A stretch of 64,000 bases of DNA from JAOUEA01 sp963821935 (GTDB taxonomy: Bacteria; Actinomycetota; UBA4738; HRBIN12): the NCBI GenBank assembly GCA_963821935.1, contig CAWGFM010000005.1, forward strand, positions 682,001-746,000. The letters run 5' to 3'. Under the pieces are notes generated by a model. That model was not told the DNA's origin and did not search any database. It was given only the letters and a program-made list of their open reading frames with translations. This document shows, piece by piece, positions 46,016 through 53,041 of this stretch. Made by a program: the position numbers and the translations under genes. Position 1 is the first letter of the stretch, and every line of letters starts with the position of its first letter.

Positions 46016-47212
46016 ATGTCCCGCGAGCCCGTCCCTGAGCCGTCGGGGTCCACCTCGCCCCGCGTCGCGCTCCGTCCCGACGTGCTGCCGCTCCTGCTGG
46101 GCTATTGGGCGTTCGGGCAATTCTGGGGCGTCTGGGTCATCGTGGTGTCCGACTTCCAGTTCTTCCATCGCGTCCCGGACAGCCGGATCGGAGTGCTCTA
46201 CACCCTGCTCTCGATCGTGGCGGTGCTGGTGATGGCGTTCCTCGCGCCCCGCCTGCAGACGCTTCGCCTCTCGGTCAGCGTGCCGCTGTCGCTGGCGTCC
46301 CTGGCCGTGGGAACCGCCGTCATCGCGTTGCAGCCGACGGCGCTCTTGGTGATCGGGTTCGCCCTCGTCGGGCTGGGCAACGGGCTGATCGACGTCTACA
46401 CCAACGTCGCGGCACAACGTTCGGAGGTCAAGAGCCGCAAGCCCGTGCTCCAGTTGATGCACGCGTGCTACGCGCTGGGGGGCGTCACCGGCGCAGCCTT
46501 CGCCGGGCTCACGCTGTCGGCGGACGTCGACTTCCGGGTCGCCATGATCTACGCGGCCGTCGCATTGGCCGTCACGGCGGTGATCGCGGCGCGCATGGTG
46601 CCGGACGAGCGCGTCGGCTCCGGCGCCAGGACCTCGTTCTCGATCTCCGCCCTGTTCCGCAACCCCCTGCTGTGGATCCCCGCGCTGGTGGTCCTGTCCT
46701 CGTTCCTGGTGGAAGGCTCGATGGACACGTGGTCGGGCCGCTACCTCATCAGTGAGCTCGGTGCCTCACCCGCGGTGGCGGCGAGCGTCTTCATCGCGTT
46801 CTCTGCGGCCTTGTTCTTCGGTCGGCTGTTCGCGGGGCGGGTGCTCTTCGGGCTGGGCCCCCGAGCCACGATCTTGGTGGCCGGGGTCGGGGCTGCGCTG
46901 GGCGGCACGATCGCGGCAGTCACGAGCAGTCCGCTGGTCGTGGGCTTCGCCTACCTGCTCATGGGGTTCACGATCGCGGCGGCCGCACCGGCGGGATTCA
47001 GCCTGATCGACGTGCCGGACGCGGAGGCGACCAACGCGGTGGCGGCCGTGTCGACGGTGGGCTACACCGGGTTCATCTGGAGCCCACCGATCCTGGGGTG
47101 GGTGGCCGACAGCTTCAGCCTGAGAGCCTCGGTGAGCGTCATCGTGATCGCGACGATGGGCATCATCGCAGGAGGCTTGCTTGCCCCTCGCCGTATGACC
47201 GTTCGTGAGTGA
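46016..47212 (+). CDS. Major facilitator superfamily transporter
   Basis: 398 aa with about twelve hydrophobic segments in two six-helix halves (LLLGYWAFGQFWGVWVIVVS first; ISALFRNPLLWIPALVVLSS opening the second half). The segment HACYALGGVTGAAFAGLTLS resembles the FucP/NNP-like branch of MFS. CATGAT six nt before the ATG may be a -10 box. Substrate unknown. Confidence 0.85.
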   Translation: MSREPVPEPSGSTSPRVALRPDVLPLLLGYWAFGQFWGVWVIVVSDFQFFHRVPDSRIGVLYTLLSIVAVLVMAFLAPRLQTLRLSVSVPLSLASLAVGTAVIALQPTALLVIGFALVGLGNGLIDVYTNVAAQRSEVKSRKPVLQLMHACYALGGVTGAAFAGLTLSADVDFRVAMIYAAVALAVTAVIAARMVPDERVGSGARTSFSISALFRNPLLWIPALVVLSSFLVEGSMDTWSGRYLISELGASPAVAASVFIAFSAALFFGRLFAGRVLFGLGPRATILVAGVGAALGGTIAAVTSSPLVVGFAYLLMGFTIAAAAPAGFSLIDVPDAEATNAVAAVSTVGYTGFIWSPPILGWVADSFSLRASVSVIVIATMGIIAGGLLAPRRMTVRE

Positions 47213-47227
47213 TATCTCCGCGGGTGC

Positions 47228-48679
47228 TCACTCCGCCAGGTTGATATAGATGTGCTTGGCCTCCAGGTAGTCGTCTACGCCATCGCGGCCCAGCTCCCGC
47301 CCGATCCCCGACTGCTTGTAACCGCCCCAGGGCGCCTCGGTCGGGGCCGGTTGCGTGTCGTTGATCCAGACGATGCCGGCCCGCAACGCCTTCGCCGTGT
47401 TGATGGCCTTCTTGATGTCCCGGGTCCACACCGCCGCGGCCAGTCCGTACTCGCTGTCGTTGGACAGCTCCACCACCTCGTCGGGACTCGAGAACGGGAT
47501 CACGGACATGACCGGTCCGAAGATCTCCTCCCGCGCGATGCGGTGGGAGTTGTCGACGTCGGCGAAGATCGTGGGCGGCACGAAGTAGCCGCCGGACAGC
47601 GAGGGATCCTCGGGCATCGCGCCCTGGACCGCCAGCGTGGCCTCCCCCTTACCGATCTCGATGTACTCCTGCACGCGCTCCTGCTGCTCCTTCGACACGA
47701 GCGGCCCCATGGTGGTGCCCGACTCGCGGCCGGCGCCGATCTTGACCGCTTCGGCATGTGAGACCAGCGCGCTCAACGCGTCGTCGTAGATCTCCCGTTG
47801 GATGAACACGCGGGAACCCGCCGAACAGATCTCGCCTTGGTTCCAGAAGATGCCGTTCGCGCTGCCCTCGATCGCGGCATCGAACTCGGCATCGGCGAAC
47901 ACGATGTTGGGGCTCTTGCCGCCGAGCTCCAAGGTGACGCGCTTCAGCGTGTCGGCCCCGCTCTTCATGATGATCTTCCCGACATCCTTCGACCCCGTGA
48001 AGCCCACCTTGTCCACCTTGGGGTTGGTCACCAACGGCGCTCCGGCGGTCTCGCCGAACCCGGTGATCACGTTGAGGACGCCGGCCGGCAGCCCCGCCTC
48101 TTCCAGGATCTTGGGGATCTCCAGCGCGGTCAGCGGCGTCTGCTCCGCGGGCTTGAGCACCATGGTGCATCCGGCCGCGATCGCCGGCGCCACCTTCTGC
48201 ACCGCCATGGGCATGGGGTAGTTCCACGGGGTGATGAGCGCCGCCACGCCCATCGGCTCCTTCACCACCAGGCTCATCGCGTCCGGGCCGACGGGCGGGA
48301 TGTCGCCGTAGATCTTGGTGGCCCAGCCTCCGAAGTACTCGAACATGAACGCGACCTCTTCCAGGTCGTCGCGCGCTTCGCCGATGGGCTTGCCGCAATC
48401 CATCGATTCCAGCTCGGCCAGACGGTCGAGCTCACGCCGCATGATGTCGGCCGCGCGCAGCAGGATGCGACCCCGCTCGCGCTCGGTGGCGCCGGGCCAC
48501 CACGTGCCGTCGTCGAACGTGCGACGCGCGACATCGACGGCGCGCTCGACGTCGGCGGGCTGGCTGTCCGGCGCGGTGGCGATCACCCCACCGGTCGCCG
48601 GGTCGAACACATCGAACCGACCGCCGTCGATCGAGTCCACCCACTTGCCGTCGATGTAGTTCTGCAGGGCATCTGCCAT
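47228..48679 (-). CDS. Aldehyde dehydrogenase, betaine-aldehyde-dehydrogenase-like
   Basis: 483 aa. ALDH signature residues are all present: ITPWNYPMPMAVQKVAPAIA, VLKPAEQTPLTALEIPKILE, GFTGSKDVGKIIM, LELGGKSPNIVFADAEF (general-base Glu) and FWNQGEICSAGSRVFIQ (nucleophile Cys). The C-terminal WGGYKQSGIGRELGRDGVDD resembles BetB and other amine-derived aldehyde dehydrogenases. It could finish choline to glycine betaine after BetA, or oxidise aminoaldehydes from polyamines. ATG 48679 follows a strong GGGAGGGAG site. Not linked to betA, which lies about 12 kb away. Confidence 0.87.
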   Translation of the reverse strand: MADALQNYIDGKWVDSIDGGRFDVFDPATGGVIATAPDSQPADVERAVDVARRTFDDGTWWPGATERERGRILLRAADIMRRELDRLAELESMDCGKPIGEARDDLEEVAFMFEYFGGWATKIYGDIPPVGPDAMSLVVKEPMGVAALITPWNYPMPMAVQKVAPAIAAGCTMVLKPAEQTPLTALEIPKILEEAGLPAGVLNVITGFGETAGAPLVTNPKVDKVGFTGSKDVGKIIMKSGADTLKRVTLELGGKSPNIVFADAEFDAAIEGSANGIFWNQGEICSAGSRVFIQREIYDDALSALVSHAEAVKIGAGRESGTTMGPLVSKEQQERVQEYIEIGKGEATLAVQGAMPEDPSLSGGYFVPPTIFADVDNSHRIAREEIFGPVMSVIPFSSPDEVVELSNDSEYGLAAAVWTRDIKKAINTAKALRAGIVWINDTQPAPTEAPWGGYKQSGIGRELGRDGVDDYLEAKHIYINLAE

Positions 48680-48780
48680 GGGTTCTCCCTCCCAGGGATC
48701 GTCGTGCCTGAGGCGCCGGCTGCCGAGGTCTGGAGGAACGCTACTACGACCAGGGTGAACGCCGGAAATCGTATCCCCGG

Positions 48781-49590
48781 CTATTCGAGGTCGGCGGGCA
48801 TCGCGCCCATGCCCCACGCATCGGCGCCTCCATCCACCAGCACCGTGGAGCCGGTGACGTAGCCACCCCCGGCGGTCGCGAGGAATGCGATGGTCGCCGC
48901 CACCTCCTCCGCCGAGCCCGGCCGCTTCATGGGCACCTCGCGAGCGAACGCGTCGACCGCCTCCTGACCTCCGTACTGCAGGACCCCGTCGGTCTGGATC
49001 AAACCGGCGGCGACGCAGATCGCGCGGATTCCGAAGCGCGACCACTCGTTCGACAACGACGCGGCCATCGTCTCCAGGGCGCTGCGCGCGGTCGATGCGT
49101 GAGCCATCATGGGGATCCCTCGCCGAGGGCTGAACCCAACGAAGAAGATGACGCCTCGGCGCCGTGGGATCATCCATCGCGTCGCGACCTGGTGCGTCAG
49201 CATCCACGGCGCATCGACGTTGAGGCGGTGCACCGCGCGGAAGCCCTTCAGTGCGATGTCCTCGGCCGGCGCGGCGAACTGTCCACCGGCGTTGTTCACC
49301 AGGATGTCGAGGCCGTCGGTCTGCTCACCGATCGCATCCAGGAGCGCATCGACCTGGTCGGGCTCGCGCACGTCGCAGGCCTGTGCGAACACGCCGTGGC
49401 CGTCGGCTTCCAGTTCCGCCCGGACCTGCTCCAAGGGCTCTTCCCGCCGCCCGCAGATCGCGACCCACGCCCCGGTGCGAGCGAACTCGCGAGCGGTAGC
49501 GCGACCGATGCCGGTGCCACCGCCGGTGACCAAGACGGCACGGCCTTCGTTGGCATCGGTGGTGAGCGGCGAGCGGTACGTCTGCATCAT
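48781..49590 (-). CDS. SDR-family oxidoreductase with a non-canonical active site
   Basis: 269 aa. NADP-binding AVLVTGGGTGIGRATAREFA and DILVNNAGGQF are intact, and EWSRFGIRAICVAAGLIQT and TGSTVLVDGGAD follow normally. Where classical SDRs have YxxxK the protein reads MAHASTARSALE, so the Tyr is missing and the Lys is Arg. Peroxisomal trans-2-enoyl-CoA reductase-like and related SDRs show the same HxxxAR pattern, so an enoyl-CoA reductase or acyl-CoA role fits. Two adjacent ATGs (49590, 49587) follow CATACT by seven nt. Confidence 0.82.
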   Translation of the reverse strand: MMQTYRSPLTTDANEGRAVLVTGGGTGIGRATAREFARTGAWVAICGRREEPLEQVRAELEADGHGVFAQACDVREPDQVDALLDAIGEQTDGLDILVNNAGGQFAAPAEDIALKGFRAVHRLNVDAPWMLTHQVATRWMIPRRRGVIFFVGFSPRRGIPMMAHASTARSALETMAASLSNEWSRFGIRAICVAAGLIQTDGVLQYGGQEAVDAFAREVPMKRPGSAEEVAATIAFLATAGGGYVTGSTVLVDGGADAWGMGAMPADLE

Positions 49591-49669
49591 CGACCGCAGT
49601 ATGCGGGAGCGATCGACGAGCCGCCTGGCAACCGAACACGCTCGGTAGGTCGAAGCCGTCACGTCGTCG

Positions 49670-49675
49670 TAGGCT
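49670..49675 (+). promoter_or_regulatory. -10 box TAGGCT, leaderless promoter of the small membrane protein
   Basis: TAGGCT ends six nt before the ATG at 49682; no ribosome site is visible. Confidence 0.4.
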
Positions 49676-49681
49676 TGGACC

Positions 49682-49942
49682 ATGCTGGTCTTCATCCTGA
49701 TCCTGCTGTTGCTGGCCGCGATCTTCGGCGTGCTGGGTGCGGTGTTGAAGGCGGCTGCCTTCCTCGTGATCACGCTGCTGCTGACCATCACGGTGCTGGG
49801 AGCGCTCGGCTACTGGGCCCTGAAACGCAAGGCCCGGGAGTTCCAGCGCCAGATCGACCAGGGATCGACGAGCGGCACGACTCGCTTCCAGCCGAACGAA
49901 GCGGATCCGACGCAGCTGCCGCACCGGGACGACCGGTACTGA
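49682..49942 (+). CDS. Small two-helix membrane protein, unknown function
   Basis: 86 aa. Two hydrophobic segments occupy residues 2-20 and 24-45, followed by a basic stretch (LKRKAREFQRQ) and a polar tail rich in Asp and Arg. I recognise no family. The leaderless-type promoter and its isolation between convergent and divergent genes support it as a real gene. Confidence 0.55.
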   Translation: MLVFILILLLLAAIFGVLGAVLKAAAFLVITLLLTITVLGALGYWALKRKAREFQRQIDQGSTSGTTRFQPNEADPTQLPHRDDRY

Positions 49943-49956
49943 CCAGGTCCGTCAGC

Positions 49957-51402
49957 TCACGGGCGCGAACCGCGAGCGGCCAAGAGCTCTCGGTACCGTC
50001 CAGGCGCATCACCGATGAGCCTGGGCATCACGCCTCGACGGTGCCCTGCGTCCTGGCGGCGATCGCCCCACTCCAGCGTGCGTTCCGCGGCCATCGTGGC
50101 GGCGTACCGCAACGGCTCGGGCGGGGTCCTCGAGATCTCCGGCCCCACGACCGGCAGCGAGGTCCACGCGTCGTCAAGACCCAGGACCAGCGACGCCAGG
50201 ATGCGGCCACCGACCATGGTCTGTGAGAGCCCATGGCCTGAGAACCCCAGCCCCGCGTGGATGGTGCCGGGTTCCAAGGTCTTGTAGAACGGCAGGAACG
50301 ACACCGTCATATCGATCGGCCCACCCCACGCGTGCGTGAACCGCACGCCCTCCAACTGCGGGAACAACCAGGTCAGCCCGCGCGCCGCCACGGCAGCCAC
50401 CCGGCGGTCGTGCGTCGCAGCCCGGCCGCCGGCTCTGCCGCCGAACACCACCGAGGCAGCACCGCCGCCGATCGCGATGCGGTCATCGTCGGTGGGCCGC
50501 AGATAGAACAGCAGCTCGCGGCCGTCCGCGATACCGGTGAACGATGTCCAGCCGATCTCGCGTCGCAGATCCGGGATGGGCTCGGTCACCACCATGTGGT
50601 CGGCGATCAGGCCGAAGCTCCTGCGGAACCCGGACCATCCGGCGGCCCACGCGCCGATCGTGAGGACCACGTGCGCAGCCTTGATGGCGCCGTGCTCGGT
50701 CCGAAGCACCGCCGGCCGCGATCGCTCGAGATCGGTGACACGCGTGCGCTCGAAGATGCGCACCCCCCGCTCTAGGGCCACCGAACGGAGCCCGCGGGCC
50801 AGCCTGGCCGGCTGCACCACCGCGCCGTCGTCGATCATGCTCGCGCTGCTGATCCGGGGCGAATCCGCGATCCCGTGGGCATCCTCGAGGGCGATCGGCC
50901 GGATGCGGTCGGAGAGGCCACGCTCCACCAGGAAGTCAGTTGGGCCGGTGGCGCCGGGTCCCTCCTGCCATGCGCCCGTCTGGATGCCCATGATGCCATC
51001 CCGGTGGAACCAGGCATCGAGGTCGTGCTCGCGCAGCCAACCGCCGAGCTCGTCCACGGTGTCCGCGACCGTCTGCAGGTAGCGCAGACCGTCCTCGTCG
51101 CCGAACAGGCCGCAGATCGACGGTGCGTCCCACCACGACGAGGAGAAGAAGCCACCGTTGCGCCCGCTAGCTCCTCCGCCGCAGATGTCCTGCTCGACGA
51201 GCGCGATCCGCAGATCCGGGGCCCGCGCGCTCAGTTCGATGGCGGTCCACAGACCGGCGAACCCGCCGCCCACGATGCACACATCGGCGACCAGGTTGGC
51301 GGTGAGAGGCGGCGTCGGTTCACCGGGATCGTCGGCGAGCGCCTCCTGCAGCCAGAAGCTCCGCGCCGCGCCCGGGTCAGGCATGTCGAGTGGTCGCTTC
51401 AT
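49957..51402 (-). CDS. DAO-family FAD oxidoreductase (gamma-glutamylputrescine oxidase-like)
   Basis: 481 aa. FAD motif DVCIVGGGFAGLWTAIELSA near residue 40, followed by GGGASGRNGGFFSSSW, the GxSGRNGG block of PuuB-type and glycine-oxidase-like amine oxidases. The C-terminus has HAWGGPIDMTVSFLPFY and GLGFSGHGLSQTMVGG. Consistent with oxidative deamination of an imported amine, matching the Pot-type transporter and monoamine oxidase upstream. The ATG overlaps the stop of the DUF3054 gene (51399-51402). Confidence 0.86.
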   Translation of the reverse strand: MKRPLDMPDPGAARSFWLQEALADDPGEPTPPLTANLVADVCIVGGGFAGLWTAIELSARAPDLRIALVEQDICGGGASGRNGGFFSSSWWDAPSICGLFGDEDGLRYLQTVADTVDELGGWLREHDLDAWFHRDGIMGIQTGAWQEGPGATGPTDFLVERGLSDRIRPIALEDAHGIADSPRISSASMIDDGAVVQPARLARGLRSVALERGVRIFERTRVTDLERSRPAVLRTEHGAIKAAHVVLTIGAWAAGWSGFRRSFGLIADHMVVTEPIPDLRREIGWTSFTGIADGRELLFYLRPTDDDRIAIGGGAASVVFGGRAGGRAATHDRRVAAVAARGLTWLFPQLEGVRFTHAWGGPIDMTVSFLPFYKTLEPGTIHAGLGFSGHGLSQTMVGGRILASLVLGLDDAWTSLPVVGPEISRTPPEPLRYAATMAAERTLEWGDRRQDAGHRRGVMPRLIGDAPGRYRELLAARGSRP

Positions 51403-51797
51403 GCCGATGGCGTCCCGGCTCGACGTCGTCGCGAGATACCGCGACCCGCGACGGCGGCTATCAGTGCGCGGCCCACCAGCAGGAACGCCATGGTGAACGC
51501 GAGCCCGATCCCCAGGAAGACGATGATGCGCACTCCCTGCGGCGAGCCCACCCAGAGCGTGCGGGCCAGCAGCCCGATCGGGACGGCCACGATCCACGTT
51601 CGCAGCAGCGCCGCCAGGCCGGCCGTTCGATAGGTGTGCATGATCGCCGCGACGATGAACCACGCACCGAGGAGCGGGATCGCGTTGCGCAGGAACATGC
51701 CGACGAGCGTGCCGTGGTCGTGCGACCGCATGCCCACCACGACGAACAGGACGAGTGCGGCCGCATCAGCGATCTTCTGCGGCGCCATGGATCCCAT
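51399..51797 (-). CDS. DUF3054-like integral membrane protein
   Basis: About 132 aa. Four hydrophobic helices (ADAAALVLFVVVGMRSHDHG, LLGAWFIVAAIMHTY, AVPIGLLARTL, VFLGIGLAFTMAFLLVG) with a basic C-terminus. The short GMRSHDHG motif after the first helix resembles DUF3054 proteins, common in Actinomycetota and of unknown role. Start uncertain between ATG 51797 and 51788. Coupled to the flavoprotein gene by ATGA. Confidence 0.7.
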   Translation of the reverse strand: MGSMAPQKIADAAALVLFVVVGMRSHDHGTLVGMFLRNAIPLLGAWFIVAAIMHTYRTAGLAALLRTWIVAVPIGLLARTLWVGSPQGVRIIVFLGIGLAFTMAFLLVGRALIAAVAGRGISRRRRAGTPSA

Positions 51798-51842
51798 GAT
51801 GTCAGTTGGGGCGGCGGGCCAAGGGCGGGCGGAGACGGCGAT

Positions 51843-51848
51843 TACCAT
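51843..51848 (+). promoter_or_regulatory. -10 box TACCAT, leaderless promoter of the DCC-family gene
   Basis: TACCAT ends six nt before the GTG at 51855. An ATG at 51847 lies inside the box, in another frame. Confidence 0.4.
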
Positions 51849-51854
51849 GCATCG

Positions 51855-52247
51855 GTGGATCGTCCCGTGGTGTTCTTCGACGCCGATTGCGGGTTCTGCC
51901 GGTGGTCGGCCGGGCGTGTGCGCGCCTGGGACCACGGCGGGCGTCTGCGCTTCGCCTCGATCCAAGGCAGCGACGGCGATCGGGCGCTCGGAGGCCTGGA
52001 CCCCGACGCACGATACGCGTCCTGGCACCTGGTGGAACACGATCGTGTGTGGTCGGCAGGAGCCGCGCTCACGAGGATGCTGCGCTACCTGCCGGCCGGC
52101 AGGCCGTTGGCCGCCCTCACCGGCGCGTTCCCCGATCTCACGGAGCGCACGTACCGGCTCGTGGCCCGCAACCGCGGCGTGCTGGGCCGTGCCATCGGCC
52201 AGCATGCCTGCTCGGTCGACCCAGCCGGGACGTCAGATCCGCCATGA
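51855..52247 (+). CDS. DCC-family (DUF393) thiol-disulfide oxidoreductase-like protein
   Basis: 130 aa. VVFFDADCGFCRWSAGRV carries the DCxxC motif that names the family, near the N-terminus, followed by RFASIQGSDGDRAL and AALTRMLRYLPAGRPLAALT. Such proteins are predicted thioredoxin-like oxidoreductases. GTG start set by the -10 box. Its stop overlaps the AlkD-like gene start (ATGA). Confidence 0.82.
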   Translation: MDRPVVFFDADCGFCRWSAGRVRAWDHGGRLRFASIQGSDGDRALGGLDPDARYASWHLVEHDRVWSAGAALTRMLRYLPAGRPLAALTGAFPDLTERTYRLVARNRGVLGRAIGQHACSVDPAGTSDPP

Positions 52248-52942
52248 CGACCTCGACCGACCTGGTCCTGTCCGATCTCCGCGAGGCCGCCGACCCATCA
52301 CGGCTGACGGGGATGGCGCGAGTGGGCATCAACGTGACGCGTGCGCTGGGGGTCAGCATCCCCCAGTGCCGCACGCTCGCCCGGCGACATCGCAACGAGC
52401 ATGAGCTGGCGATGGGGCTGTGGGCCAGCGAGATCCACGAGGCCAGGATCATCGCCTCCATGGTGGATGACCCCGGGATCGTCGAGCGCGACCAGATGGA
52501 ATCCTGGGTCCTCGACTTCGATTCCTGGGACCTGTGCGATCAGGTCTGCGGCAACCTGTTCGATCGGATCCCGATCGCCGAGGGCGCGGCACGTGACTGG
52601 GTCGAACGCGACGAGGAGTTCGTGAAGCGCGCGGGGTTCGTCCTCATCGCCGAGCGGGCCCATCGCGATCGCGCCAGCCCGAACGAGGTGTGGCTGACGT
52701 GGCTGCCCGTGATCCGCCACGGGACGCGCGACGAGCGGAACTACGTGAAGAAGGCGGTCAGTTGGGCACTGCGTGAGATCGGCAAACGGAACGAAACGCT
52801 TCGGCTCTCGGTGATCGAGGAAGCCGAATGGCTGATGGCCTCGGACGACAGGAACGCCCGCTGGATCGGACGCGAGGCGCTGCGCGAGCTCCGAAGCGAG
52901 CCGGTGATCACCCGATCGCGGAACGCCGAACCCTCCAGGTGA
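52244..52942 (+). CDS. DNA alkylation repair protein (AlkD-like)
   Basis: 232 aa, all-helical. VNVTRALGVSIPQCRTLARR, EARIIASMVDDPGIVERDQM, SWDLCDQVCGNLFDR, NYVKKAVSWALREIGKRN and ARWIGREALREL are the HEAT-like repeats of AlkD glycosylases, which excise N3- and N7-alkylpurines. The Trp and Asp residues of SWDLCDQ correspond to the conserved pocket. It overlaps the DCC gene by four nt and is followed by a strong hairpin. Confidence 0.87.
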   Translation: MTTSTDLVLSDLREAADPSRLTGMARVGINVTRALGVSIPQCRTLARRHRNEHELAMGLWASEIHEARIIASMVDDPGIVERDQMESWVLDFDSWDLCDQVCGNLFDRIPIAEGAARDWVERDEEFVKRAGFVLIAERAHRDRASPNEVWLTWLPVIRHGTRDERNYVKKAVSWALREIGKRNETLRLSVIEEAEWLMASDDRNARWIGREALRELRSEPVITRSRNAEPSR

Positions 52943-52989
52943 ACAGCGCTCAAGCCGCGATAGCGAGCAGAACGAGCAGAACGAGCAAG

Positions 52990-53017
52990 AAGGAGGGAGC
53001 GCGAACGCTCCCTCCTT
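52990..53017. terminator. Bidirectional hairpin terminator between alkD-like and MMPL genes
   Basis: Perfect 12-bp stem AAGGAGGGAGCG / CGCTCCCTCCTT with a CGAA tetraloop. It lies between two convergent genes and serves either strand. Just upstream, GAGCAGAACG is repeated in tandem. Confidence 0.75.
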
Positions 53018-53041
53018 CCGGGTCCTGGTCGTTCGCTGGAC

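Noticed and set aside
47228..49207. 659-aa version of the aldehyde dehydrogenase
   Set aside because: ATG 48679 has a strong GGAGG site and begins the conserved domain; the extension is composition-driven open frame over the SDR gene.
52960..52990. Short GAGCAGAACG tandem repeat as a CRISPR or regulatory array
   Set aside because: Only about two and a half copies of 10 nt without spacers; most likely a chance repeat beside the terminator.
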